Notes under the pieces: model-generated
Told to the model about the DNA's origin: nothing
Database searches by the model: none
What the model saw: the letters and a program-made list of their open reading frames with translations, nothing else
Shown here: positions 35,192 to 44,955 of the stretch, piece after piece
Numbering within the stretch: the stretch's first letter is position 1
How the letters are laid out: the number at the start of each line of letters is the position of its first letter
Assembly: GCA_005772825.1 (NCBI GenBank)
Contig: SXIP01000138.1
Coordinates: 1-59,312 of the forward strand
Direction of reading: 5' to 3'
Length of the DNA: 59,312 nt
Source: Methylococcaceae bacterium
GTDB taxonomy: Bacteria; Pseudomonadota; Gammaproteobacteria; Methylococcales; Methylomonadaceae
Translations under genes and position numbers: made by a program

Positions 35192-38100
35192 GCCTTGTCC
35201 GCAACCCAAACAGCCCGGCTATAAAGTCCCAAAACGGCGGGGCGCGGAGCAAAACCACCGTTGCCGTGGCTGCGATGATAGTGAGTCTCCGCTTCATGAC
35301 TCCGGCCTGCGCCGACATCGACGCCATGCAGTTGCGCTTGTTGGATGCCTACAGCCAGGATTTGCGCTGGTACAATATCGAATCCGATCCCGAATGGCTC
35401 AATGGCGTTAAGCCCGATTACGATAAAGACTGGCGCATGCACCGGGTTATTCTGGCTCCGCGCCAGCAAACCACCGTTATCCTGCCCGCCTATGAAAGTT
35501 TGCGTTTGCACAATCCGAAACAACGCTTAAGCGGTGACGAGCTGGATGTCTTGGTTTCCAACGGCACCGGCTTGGCGGTCAAACAAGCCCTGCGACAATC
35601 CTCTGACGGGCATTCATTAGTGTTATCGCCCAACTCGGCAACACCGTTGCTGGTTCATATTGACCGGCCGGGTTTTTACACAGGCAATTTCGCCATTGCG
35701 CTATTTGTCTCGCGCATGGTGCCGTTAAACACTATTGCGCCGTACCGTATCCTGCTGGGATCGTCTGCGCCCCGGTGTTTGCTGGCGCAAAAACCGTTTG
35801 TTTTACCTGAACTCTATCAGCAATTGTCAGCCTGGGAAAAGCAAAGCTTTGAGGTAACGGGACCGGTACGGCTGATGCTGAAAAACCGCTTGCACTATGA
35901 ATCTAAAGCGGGCGAGCCGACCCAGGATTACCGTATCCGGTATTGGCTGGATGACGCCAAAGCCCAAGCGCTGGATTTTTCCACCAGCGTCGAAACCAGG
36001 CGCATCATTACAGTGAATGCGGACATCGTGGTGACCGGACGTGAAGAACGGGGCTACCTGGAAATTCCCGCCGGACGGCATAAACTGGTATTACAGGCGG
36101 ATAGGGATGTGTATCTGCAAGTGTTGGCGCAAACCGAACAGGATTATTTGTTCGGCAATTTGAACAAGCCTCGAGTCAGCGTTGATGAGATTCGCAGGCA
36201 AGGCTTGCTGCCGACCACTGAATTGCCGTTGCAAGCAAAAACGGCAGTGCGAACGGCTCATGACAATCGCCGTCAGGCAGGCGGCATGGCGGCGAGTAAC
36301 AGCTTCCGCGAGGCCGCTTTACAGCGCAGGGACTATCCCGCAGGCTTGGCGGAGACCGAACAATTGCAGAGCTTGAGCAGTTTTTATCGCGATTTGTTAC
36401 CCGGTAAAAAAGCTTCCCCAGTCGCACAATTTATGGCGTATTTTTTAGCGGAGACGTTAGCCGATGTTAACCGGACGCAAGGCAATGCTGTGCTAGCCGA
36501 TCAGCATTTATCAGCCGCCTTAAAGCGAGTCAGCAGCGCCTACTTTACCGTCCTGCCCGGCACAAAGGCAGTGGAGGCCAATGAATACACCTTGCCGACA
36601 CAACAAAGCACGGGGCAATTGCGCCTGATCATCGACAAGCGCGACTGCGTAGAACGTGTGTTGCGTATACAAATTGACCGTCAACCGGCCGGAGAGATTC
36701 GCTTGCGTTGCGATATCGCGCTTAATCCCGAAGCATTTGCGTCCTCAATGGCCAAAACCGCCTTGCTTGGCTTGCAACAAGAGCACGATGCATTGAAGGT
36801 CGGTCTGCCGCCGTTTTTTTTCGGGCTCAATCAAGCCCCGGCGCCGTTTATCGCGGCGGCGGTTTACGAATTGCCTGTTCCTAAAGACGCGCGCACTGTC
36901 ACGCTCCGCCAAGTAGCCGGGCCCGATGCTCCGCCTGTCAATGCAGCGCTACAGTATCGCGCCGCGAAAGCCTTTGTATCGTCCGAACACAGTTATCTGG
37001 CGCGCTTACTCGAAGCGCGGGACAAGCGCCCGTTTGCAACGTTTCTCCAAAACCTGGCTGCGGGGACGGATAGTCCGATTCAGCTAAAGGTGCTCGGTTC
37101 ACCTTCTGAACCGCTTCCAAACGAATGGGTGCCTTTACAACGCTTATTACAAAGCGAATACCGCTTGTATAAGGCCTCAGTAATCGCCGATCCAACGGAA
37201 CAGGCGACATTAGCGGGCGATGTACAGGTCGTGGACGATGAAATCGCCCTGGCCGACAGCGCGGAAAAACGCGGGCAATGGCTGGAAGCGTTGGAACACC
37301 GGGCGAAGGTCGTCAACTCTTCAAGCGGACCTGCGCGTCACCGGGCGCAATTGGCGCAGGCCAATGATTTAAGCAAGTTGGGTGAAGATTATTTAGCGGA
37401 AACCCTACGCCGGTATTTGTCTCTGTATGCCGATGCTGGCGTGGCGGAATCGGCCGTTATTCAGTTAAGCGAACAATATCGGGCGCAAAACAATAACGCG
37501 GCCTTGCAAACGCTCGCTGCGGCGATGCTCGTCCATCGTCCCACGGTTGAACACCGTCGTTTATTGTTAAATGCCTTAATGAAAAACGGTGAATACCGTT
37601 TTGCCCTATTGTTGGGTTTGAGTTTTTTCGAACCGGCTGCCGAACAAGCTATTGAACGAGTGCCGCTGGAGGCGATGTTAACAGCCGCCTATCAATTGGA
37701 ATGGTGGGAAACTTATGACCGGCTACAGAACCAATTACCGCCTGCCCGACGCGCCTTCTGGCAGGGCTTGAAAGCCCAGCAACACGGCGATTATAAGGCC
37801 GCTCTGAAGGCGTGGTCGGCAGTTGAATTACAGCCCTGGCATGATTATTTACAACAAGGTTTACAGTTACGCGATCGCTTGATGCAGGTTACCGAGCAAA
37901 ACGCGGTGTCGATCTATAAACAATGGTCTGACTGGCAACAACGATATCCCGGCTCAACAACCTGGCAAAATGCTTTATGGCATGTTAAGGATTACGCGGG
38001 CGGCGATAGCTATTATGCGGTCGAGCGCGATGTTTATTCGCAGGCCGTTAGGGCCACTGTAGAGCGGCCTGTGGTTTTGGGTGTCATGGGGCCGGTCACG

Positions 38101-38496
38101 TTGAATTTGCAAATACGGCCGTTACATCGATCCTCACAAGCGGATTCCGCAATCGACGGTTGGCTGCAAATTAACGATAATAATGACACCACCCGTTATC
38201 CATTCAGTAATAACCTGCCCGCACAAGGGCTTAGGGTAACCGGCGCCGATGACTTACAAGTCGGCAATGTCGTCAGCCTTGTTTATCAGGTTGGGCAAGG
38301 CTGGCATGAAGTGCATCTGAGTTCCGAGCAAGCGCCGTTGTCTATCGGCATTCAGGAGCAACGCCCTGAATTGGCGTTAAGCGTACTGCCGGTGTTACAC
38401 CCGGACAGTTTTGCCGGGATGACCTCTATCGGTCGGGCCGAGAAGGTGCATACCGCTGATAAATCCGTTTTTAAATGGCTTAGCGCATGGAAATAA
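35188..38496 (+). CDS. Very large periplasmic TPR-like protein of the CapBC-like cluster
   Basis: This 1102-residue protein has an N-terminal signal (basic stretch, TTVAVAAMIVSLRF, cleavage after TPACA). Residues 45-350 are beta-rich and include LEIPAGRHKLVLQADR (about 290), the module shared with two other cluster proteins. The middle is mixed. Residues about 690-960 are helical repeats that look TPR-like (LAETLRRYLSLYADAG, LQTLAAAMLVHRP, LLLNALMKNGEYRFAL, KAQQHGDYKAALKAW). TPR periplasmic proteins such as AlgK or the TPR half of PgaA scaffold polysaccharide export, which suggests a scaffold role here. It overlaps the hydrolase gene by 4 bases and the barrel gene by 10. Confidence 0.65.
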   Translation: MSLVRNPNSPAIKSQNGGARSKTTVAVAAMIVSLRFMTPACADIDAMQLRLLDAYSQDLRWYNIESDPEWLNGVKPDYDKDWRMHRVILAPRQQTTVILPAYESLRLHNPKQRLSGDELDVLVSNGTGLAVKQALRQSSDGHSLVLSPNSATPLLVHIDRPGFYTGNFAIALFVSRMVPLNTIAPYRILLGSSAPRCLLAQKPFVLPELYQQLSAWEKQSFEVTGPVRLMLKNRLHYESKAGEPTQDYRIRYWLDDAKAQALDFSTSVETRRIITVNADIVVTGREERGYLEIPAGRHKLVLQADRDVYLQVLAQTEQDYLFGNLNKPRVSVDEIRRQGLLPTTELPLQAKTAVRTAHDNRRQAGGMAASNSFREAALQRRDYPAGLAETEQLQSLSSFYRDLLPGKKASPVAQFMAYFLAETLADVNRTQGNAVLADQHLSAALKRVSSAYFTVLPGTKAVEANEYTLPTQQSTGQLRLIIDKRDCVERVLRIQIDRQPAGEIRLRCDIALNPEAFASSMAKTALLGLQQEHDALKVGLPPFFFGLNQAPAPFIAAAVYELPVPKDARTVTLRQVAGPDAPPVNAALQYRAAKAFVSSEHSYLARLLEARDKRPFATFLQNLAAGTDSPIQLKVLGSPSEPLPNEWVPLQRLLQSEYRLYKASVIADPTEQATLAGDVQVVDDEIALADSAEKRGQWLEALEHRAKVVNSSSGPARHRAQLAQANDLSKLGEDYLAETLRRYLSLYADAGVAESAVIQLSEQYRAQNNNAALQTLAAAMLVHRPTVEHRRLLLNALMKNGEYRFALLLGLSFFEPAAEQAIERVPLEAMLTAAYQLEWWETYDRLQNQLPPARRAFWQGLKAQQHGDYKAALKAWSAVELQPWHDYLQQGLQLRDRLMQVTEQNAVSIYKQWSDWQQRYPGSTTWQNALWHVKDYAGGDSYYAVERDVYSQAVRATVERPVVLGVMGPVTLNLQIRPLHRSSQADSAIDGWLQINDNNDTTRYPFSNNLPAQGLRVTGADDLQVGNVVSLVYQVGQGWHEVHLSSEQAPLSIGIQEQRPELALSVLPVLHPDSFAGMTSIGRAEKVHTADKSVFKWLSAWK

Positions 38497-40691
38497 CGCC
38501 TGCCCGAACCGGGACGCCTTGCCGTCAAATAGCCACCCTGTTGACAATGCCGCTATTACTGGTCGGTTGTTCCGTTTATGATTTTAAGCAAGCGCTTGCT
38601 CCGGCCAATAGCGCTTTATTGATACATCAGGACGGCCCGCATAATAGGCTGAGCATGCCTGTTGTGCTTGACTCGGCGCCACAGTATTTGAGCGGCGTAC
38701 GCGTTAACCCCGAACAAATTCCGGTAACGCCTTCCCGCTCATTGGCTGTAGCAACGGATTTAAGTGAATCTCTTACGCCGGTTAGCAGCCTGGAACAGGC
38801 GCAGAAAACGCTGATTCGCTACCTGGCGGCTGTCGAAGAACAGCCCGAACGGGTTGAAAAACTGATAGCCGATGCCGAGCAGTTGGCGCAACGCTATAGC
38901 GATGACGCATTGATGCAATCCTTGTTGCAACGCTTGTTGCGCTACAGCGACTGGCAACCGGTGAATTCGATTATCAATAATGCGGGCATTGATTTTGTCA
39001 GTTTTAACAGTTGGCAACCGGAAAGCCCGTTTATCCGAACCCGTCGTGCTTTATTACCGCCGGTGGCGGATAATGAGCATGTGATCTTTGGCGATCAGCG
39101 CCTGGTTTTACTGATGACCAACACCGCAGCGGTCGCGCTGTCCATAGGTGCCCGCCTGGATGATATACCTTTTTTGCCTGCATCGCCGACGACCCTGATC
39201 TATCAATTGGATGGCGGCGTCGGTCGGCAGGTCGAACTGGTTGATAATGCCGATTGGCTGCGCTTTACCGTCATCGTTCCGGCAGGCGAACATGCGCTCC
39301 GACTTTATCAGCAACAGCCGGTCGGTAATCAGTACGTAAAATTGAAATTTGATGAAAATTCGACCGATTTGGCCGTAGCGCAGGAGCGCCCTTATTTTAT
39401 CAGTACGGCGGCCGCCCCGTTGACGTTTTACAGCCAGGGGCCGTCGAGTTTGCGCATTGATGAACTGGACGACGGGCTTGTCTCCTATCGCTATCAGAAT
39501 GTTCCCGAGGGTTGGCATACCATCAGTTTGCCGCCGCCCGCAGGAAAACCGCGCAGTTTGTTGCGCGTCAGTCAGCGGATTGCCAACTTGCAACCGAAAC
39601 CACTGCGTAACCGGATCATACAGCGCAGCTTATTTCCCGTTCCGCCTGCTGTATCGGTGCCTAAAGCGCATACCGTCAGCGACAAGGTAGAGCTGGTCGA
39701 TGCCTTTGCATTAGGTCGGCAAGAAGACGGCACTTGGAGTTCGGGTATTGATTATATGCGTCGAAATAACAAGCAGGAAAGCGGCTCAACGTTGCCTTTA
39801 GAGCAATTTGCCCAGTATCGGATGAATTACCGCTATTTCGACGAACCGCACGCCGCATACTGGAATTCGCAGGGTCTGTTTCGTATTCGGGAATATGGCG
39901 GCCCTACCTTTGGCTTCAATGAATCGGTTTATTACAACCCCGAGTGGTTGCCGTTTAATGTGCATTCCAGCGCCAAAGTGTTCACACAAGCGCCGCATGA
40001 TGATTGGGAAGCCTTGGCGCAGTGGGATATATCCATTGCCCAGGCTTACAATCTGCATCCGAAAACGCGCATCATTCCCGGATTATCCTTCTTTGCACGG
40101 GTGATGACTCTGCACGACAGCCCATTGGACTCAAGTGCCCCCGATTTTAACGTCAGAGCCCGGGAAATCGATCAAGATGTTTATACACCCTATAAGGCGC
40201 AACACTCGGCGGGATTGACCCCGGCATTATCGCTGGAGCACCGGCCCTGGCTGGATACGGTTTGGTCGGTTAAAGGTGCGGTGCAGTCTTATGAAGACCT
40301 CAATTTTACCAATCCCGATCACTATAGAAGCGAATTCCATTGGCAACAATTACTGGGTAGTGTGGTGTTGGATGCGTCTTATCGCACGGCATTTTACCAG
40401 GCAAACGGGGTCGACAGGCCGCATGCCGTTACCCGCAGTTTCGCTGAACTGGAATTGAATTGGCAACACTGGACCCGTCATCAAAACCGCATCGAGGTCT
40501 CCGCGCAGTACGGCTACGACATGCAACGCGACGCCCACCTTGCCACGTTGTCATTGACCTATCACTTTGGCGAAGGACGCGGACTCAGGGATTTTGCCCC
40601 CCATGAAATTGATTTTCGCGATATTCGGCAACGACAGTCCGGCAACGCCGATAATAATGTGATGCGCGATGCCGGTGCTTCCGCGCAGTAA
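38487..40691 (+). CDS. Outer-membrane lipoprotein with C-terminal beta-barrel, putative polymer exit channel
   Basis: This 734-residue protein starts with a lipoprotein signal and lipobox LVGC (Cys28). Residues 100-160 are helical (AQKTLIRYLAAVEEQPERVE). Residues 240-370 carry the FTVIVPAGEHALRL module shared with other cluster proteins. From about 420 on, alternating hydrophobic and polar strands rich in Tyr/Trp appear (QYRMNYRYFDEPHAAYW, FGFNESVYYNPEW, LATLSLTYHFGEG), typical of an outer-membrane barrel of 10 or more strands; 40 polar residues follow the last strand. Position and build suggest the outer-membrane exit for the polymer, comparable to AlgE or PgaA. The family is not one I can name. 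Confidence 0.65.
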   Translation: MEITPARTGTPCRQIATLLTMPLLLVGCSVYDFKQALAPANSALLIHQDGPHNRLSMPVVLDSAPQYLSGVRVNPEQIPVTPSRSLAVATDLSESLTPVSSLEQAQKTLIRYLAAVEEQPERVEKLIADAEQLAQRYSDDALMQSLLQRLLRYSDWQPVNSIINNAGIDFVSFNSWQPESPFIRTRRALLPPVADNEHVIFGDQRLVLLMTNTAAVALSIGARLDDIPFLPASPTTLIYQLDGGVGRQVELVDNADWLRFTVIVPAGEHALRLYQQQPVGNQYVKLKFDENSTDLAVAQERPYFISTAAAPLTFYSQGPSSLRIDELDDGLVSYRYQNVPEGWHTISLPPPAGKPRSLLRVSQRIANLQPKPLRNRIIQRSLFPVPPAVSVPKAHTVSDKVELVDAFALGRQEDGTWSSGIDYMRRNNKQESGSTLPLEQFAQYRMNYRYFDEPHAAYWNSQGLFRIREYGGPTFGFNESVYYNPEWLPFNVHSSAKVFTQAPHDDWEALAQWDISIAQAYNLHPKTRIIPGLSFFARVMTLHDSPLDSSAPDFNVRAREIDQDVYTPYKAQHSAGLTPALSLEHRPWLDTVWSVKGAVQSYEDLNFTNPDHYRSEFHWQQLLGSVVLDASYRTAFYQANGVDRPHAVTRSFAELELNWQHWTRHQNRIEVSAQYGYDMQRDAHLATLSLTYHFGEGRGLRDFAPHEIDFRDIRQRQSGNADNNVMRDAGASAQ

Positions 40692-40716
40692 TGGCTAACA
40701 GTGCAATGAGACAATC

Positions 40717-43700
40717 ATGAGCGCGCAAATCTTCAGCCTTAGCCGTCAAGAAATAATCGACTTGCTGGTACGTGGACAGAATCGCTATTGGCAGCAACTG
40801 AATGCCGATTTGCTTGAGCGGTTATGCGCCGACTTTGAATACTGGCCGGAGGCGACTTTTGCCGAATCGGAACAAGACCGCAGTGAGTTAGGGCGAAAGG
40901 CCCAGCATCTGGTCAGTTTTATGCGCTACGATATCGGCCAGATTGTCGCCGGTTTGGCAACCCTGGAAAATCAATTCGGCACCTACAGTAATCGCTATAC
41001 CAAAGCCCGGACTGACGAGGATAAAAAACTGCACATTCTGGATTACGCCAAGACATTAGGCGCCACCGATCACGAGTTGCGTCAAGACGAGCGGGCCTTT
41101 AAACGCTGGTTTGGACATGATGCCGTCAGCGACCGCTACCAACGTCGGCACTTGGAAACAGAGCGCTATTTGAGTTTTATTTTGCAGTGCCTAGGTCGAA
41201 TGGCCGCGTTGGTGCTCGCCGAAGACGGCGATATTGTCGGCTATCGGCGCTTATGGCAACGCTTGGCCCTGGAGCCGGTGTTGCAACCTTTATTGGAATA
41301 CAAAGGCGACAAGCGCGTGGTGATCAGTGCGTTTAATGCCTTGTCCGTCGCCTTGCTTGCTGTACCGAAAGATCTACAGCACAGTAGCGTTTCCGAGGCC
41401 GGCTTACGGTTTATTTATCACGCCTGCTTTAAAGGCAGCCAGTCGATCTGGGTGCAATGCGAAGCCTTGAGTTTATTACAAAGCGCATCGCCGCAATCTT
41501 TAAAGGTGGTGCTAGGCAAGCGCCTTAGCTATCCTAAAAACACTGAAGATTTGTTTGTGCGCCGCAAAGTCGTGCAAATCATCGCCGAGCAACTCGCGGT
41601 CGAACCCGAACTGGCAGACTTATATGAATTAGTGCTACAGGACCCTTGTCCGTCGGTGCGGCAAAAGCTGGCCGACATGCTGCCGGAAACCGGTCAGGCC
41701 GTGATGAAGCGCTATTATCCGGCGCTGTTGTTTACCGATGTCGCACCGCCGGTTCGCGCTTCCGCCTTGCTAAGTTTGTTGCCGTTGCTGCAACGCGAGG
41801 AGGGTTTTGATTTGGCCCTGGCGTATTTACAACAAAGCCTGACAACCGAAAAAGAGCGTTTTGTGTTGCGGGTGGGCTTGCATGTCTGCCGCACCGGACT
41901 GGACAAGCTGTTAGCCGCCAACCGGCCTTTCCCCAAAGAGACCTATGTAAACAGTTTATTGCCGGCGCTTAAGGAACTGCACGAAAATCAGGCGTCGCTG
42001 GCGGTGAGACGTTACGCCGCGCAAACCAGCGAATATTTATTGTGTCACGCCGACGAAGACAAACACCGGCGTATTACCAGCCTGGCCCGATTCCTCGATA
42101 CTGTTCCGCCCGGTAAAACCCGGCGCATTCCGAAGTCGCTTTTGACATCGGACGATGCCGAATTAGGACGCTTATTGTCGGTGCTTGCTCAGAACGATTT
42201 CGGTTTCGACATAGAAAATAACCTGTTTGGGCGTTTCGTCACCCGAGGTCATGCTTTCGGATTTCGCATCTGGCGATTTTTGCACGAGTTCCGGCATCCG
42301 TCGCCTGATAAACGCCAGGCCTTCAATCATACGATTGGCCGCTTATTCTGGGGCGACATGCGAGTGCCTTCGGCGATTTTATCCGAGCTTGCCGAAACCA
42401 AAGTGCCCGGTGAACCGTTGTTTATGGATACCGAGGACGGCTGGCGCGGTTATTTGCCGTTAGTTGACGAAGTGATTTCGGCGTTGGCCTTAGGTCGTCA
42501 AAGCAGCTATTTTTACCACAGTGAAGGCATTACCCGACTGCAACCGCCGCGCAATGTATTTACGCGCTGGCGGGCAAGCTGGACGATTACCTGGCGCTTT
42601 GCCGACTATGCACGTCTTAGAAATTGGCAGGAAAAAAGCCAGCAACCGGCGCAAAGTTATCTGAACGCGCTGGCCGAGTTGGGTATTAAAGTGACATTTA
42701 CCGGGTACGAAACCGAAAATCCCCGTTTTCAGTCCGTCGATCCGGCGGTGTTGCGGTTTTTTCCGGCATTTTTCCCGGCGCTGCCCGGCGCGGACCAGGC
42801 GTCATCGCTGTGGACCGATTTTAAAGATTACTTCGTTTCCGTGTATGAAAATTCACTGTATGAATTGGCGATTTTTATGATGGCGGCTGTCGGCTATTTC
42901 ATGGGCAGGAATATTTACCTCTATCGGAAAATAGTCGATGCCAGAAACCGGCTGCCGCTAGTGTTGGGCGGCTGGGGAACCCGCGGCAAGTCCGGTACCG
43001 AGCGCATCAAGGCCGCGTTAATCAATGCCTTGGGACACAGCATCGTGTCCAAAACCACCGGCTGTGAAGCGATGTTTTTGCATGCCCATCCGTTTGGGAC
43101 GCTACGGGAGATGTTTTTATTCAGGCCCTACGACAAAGCGACGATTTGGGAGCAGCACGCGCTGGTTTGTTTAGCCGATAAATTACACTGCGAAGTGTTT
43201 TTATGGGAATGTATGGGTTTAACGCCCTCCTACGTCGACATCCTGCAACGGCAATGGATGCGCGATGACATATCCACTATTACCAACACCTACCCGGATC
43301 ATGAAGATATTCAGGGCCCGGCAGGCGTTAATATTCCGCAAGTAATGACCAATTTTATTCCGCATAACGGCTCGTTGCTGACTACCGAAGAGCAAATGCG
43401 CCCGATTCTGCAAACAGCGGCACGGCAGCGCAACACGCGCTTTAAACCGGTGGGTTGGCTGGAAGCCGGTTTATTGGCGGAAGACGTGTTGGCGCGCTTT
43501 CCCTACGACGAACACCCATTTAATATCGCCCTGGTGCTGGCGTTAGGTGAAGAGTTGGGTATTGATCGCGATTTTGCGATAAAAGAAATGGCCGACCGCG
43601 TGGTTGCCGACATCGGTGTATTGAAAACCTTTCCTCCCGCGCCCTGGCGTAGTCGGCGCCTGGAATTCGTCAACGGCATGTCGGCCAATGAACGCTTCGG

Positions 43701-44895
43701 GTGTTTAAGTAATTGGCAACGTTGCGGTTTCGACCAAATAACGCCGGAACAACATCCCGGCACCTGGATCACCATTGTGGTCAACAATCGCGCCGACCGC
43801 ATTGCGCGCTCGCGGGTGTTTGCCAGCATTATCGTCAAAGACATCAGCTATGACCGTTGCGTGCTGATCGGCAATAATCTGACGGGCTTGGTCAGTTATA
43901 TCAAAGAAGCCTGGGCCGAATGGCGGGACACCATCAGCCTGCAGGCGCTTGACGAAAGCCCCGCCGCTATTGCGCTACGCATGGCGCGACGCTTTCGCAT
44001 CCCGTACACGCAAGCATTGCTGCAGCAACGATTGGGCATCATGTTGAAAGCTCAAAATGAAGCCGTCGATATGGCGGCCGTGCTGGCGTTGAAGGATCAA
44101 CCCGAGGCGTTACGGGCTTATTTATTAGCGGAAAACATTGCCCACCACCAGACCATTATTAACTGTTTTCAGCAAGACACGGCGTTGTTGGCCGGTTATG
44201 AAAATTTCATCAAACAAATCGGTCAGGCAAACGACCAGGTTACGGAAAGCCTGGAAAAAGACTTTCACAACTTGCTCTGGCAATGGTTCGAGCAAAAACT
44301 GGTCGTGGTTGAAGACTATTACGCTACCGGCAATCAAGTCATAGAAACCATAGGCCACGCCACCCCGCCGGGGTTCTATAACAAGATCATGGGTATTCAA
44401 AACATCAAAGGAACAGGGCTGGATTTTGTCTATCGATGGCAAGCATGGGAAACCTGTAGTAAAGCCTGCCGGCAACTCCTCGATCCATCCGCCGCGGAAT
44501 CGGCGCGAGGACTGCGCGCTCTGGCCGCATTTCAGGAACACGGCGTCTTGACCGAAGAAACCGTAACAACAACGTTAACTCAAATGTTTGACTCGTTGAT
44601 TGCCCAAAATGAATATTACCAAGCTGAATTGCGACTGATTAAAGCCACTTTGGAACAGGCTTTAACGCGTTTGGCTAACCAAAATAACCCAAAAACCTCC
44701 GGCAACTCATGGCTAAGTTCTGTTACCAATGTTTTGGAAGCTTTTTTGGATGCCGGAGACGCCGTTAAACGCCGCAAAACCGCCGATCAAATCTATAAAG
44801 ATCTTATTACCGAGCGCATCAGCCACGAACGCGCGGCACTCGAATTACAACGCATCAATAAACGCCAAAAAGGCGGGTGGCTTCAAAAACAATAA
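40717..44895 (+). CDS. CapB/PgsB-type Mur ligase fused to a long helical N-terminal region
   Basis: The 1392-residue protein has three parts. Residues 1-700 are alpha-helical and look HEAT-like in 150-470 (AFNALSVALLAVPK, VLQDPCPSVRQKLADM). One membrane helix follows (713-733). Residues 745-1160 are a CapB/PgsB domain: P-loop GGWGTRGKSG (about 750), VFLWECMGLTPSY, TNTYPDHEDIQGP and FVNGMSANERF...NNRADRIAR, each with a direct counterpart in Bacillus CapB, the ATP-dependent ligase that polymerises glutamate through gamma-amide bonds. Residues 1180-1392 are a helical, coiled-coil-like tail. CapB alone is about 400-460 residues, so two thirds of this protein is new. It is the last gene of the cluster and a terminator follows. 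Confidence 0.88.
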   Translation: MSAQIFSLSRQEIIDLLVRGQNRYWQQLNADLLERLCADFEYWPEATFAESEQDRSELGRKAQHLVSFMRYDIGQIVAGLATLENQFGTYSNRYTKARTDEDKKLHILDYAKTLGATDHELRQDERAFKRWFGHDAVSDRYQRRHLETERYLSFILQCLGRMAALVLAEDGDIVGYRRLWQRLALEPVLQPLLEYKGDKRVVISAFNALSVALLAVPKDLQHSSVSEAGLRFIYHACFKGSQSIWVQCEALSLLQSASPQSLKVVLGKRLSYPKNTEDLFVRRKVVQIIAEQLAVEPELADLYELVLQDPCPSVRQKLADMLPETGQAVMKRYYPALLFTDVAPPVRASALLSLLPLLQREEGFDLALAYLQQSLTTEKERFVLRVGLHVCRTGLDKLLAANRPFPKETYVNSLLPALKELHENQASLAVRRYAAQTSEYLLCHADEDKHRRITSLARFLDTVPPGKTRRIPKSLLTSDDAELGRLLSVLAQNDFGFDIENNLFGRFVTRGHAFGFRIWRFLHEFRHPSPDKRQAFNHTIGRLFWGDMRVPSAILSELAETKVPGEPLFMDTEDGWRGYLPLVDEVISALALGRQSSYFYHSEGITRLQPPRNVFTRWRASWTITWRFADYARLRNWQEKSQQPAQSYLNALAELGIKVTFTGYETENPRFQSVDPAVLRFFPAFFPALPGADQASSLWTDFKDYFVSVYENSLYELAIFMMAAVGYFMGRNIYLYRKIVDARNRLPLVLGGWGTRGKSGTERIKAALINALGHSIVSKTTGCEAMFLHAHPFGTLREMFLFRPYDKATIWEQHALVCLADKLHCEVFLWECMGLTPSYVDILQRQWMRDDISTITNTYPDHEDIQGPAGVNIPQVMTNFIPHNGSLLTTEEQMRPILQTAARQRNTRFKPVGWLEAGLLAEDVLARFPYDEHPFNIALVLALGEELGIDRDFAIKEMADRVVADIGVLKTFPPAPWRSRRLEFVNGMSANERFGCLSNWQRCGFDQITPEQHPGTWITIVVNNRADRIARSRVFASIIVKDISYDRCVLIGNNLTGLVSYIKEAWAEWRDTISLQALDESPAAIALRMARRFRIPYTQALLQQRLGIMLKAQNEAVDMAAVLALKDQPEALRAYLLAENIAHHQTIINCFQQDTALLAGYENFIKQIGQANDQVTESLEKDFHNLLWQWFEQKLVVVEDYYATGNQVIETIGHATPPGFYNKIMGIQNIKGTGLDFVYRWQAWETCSKACRQLLDPSAAESARGLRALAAFQEHGVLTEETVTTTLTQMFDSLIAQNEYYQAELRLIKATLEQALTRLANQNNPKTSGNSWLSSVTNVLEAFLDAGDAVKRRKTADQIYKDLITERISHERAALELQRINKRQKGGWLQKQ

Positions 44896-44912
44896 ACGGG
44901 CGTTACTCAGTC

Positions 44913-44934
44913 AAACCCAAATCTGCTGGGTTTT
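44913..44934. terminator. Bidirectional intrinsic terminator between the CapB-like gene and cobT
   Basis: A 7-bp stem (AAACCCA / TGGGTTT) with a 7-base loop is followed by a T-run on the + strand and by A/T on the other. It sits in the 60-base gap between the convergent CapB-like and cobT genes. Confidence 0.6.
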
Positions 44935-44955
44935 AGTGCATCGCCACGAACGGTA

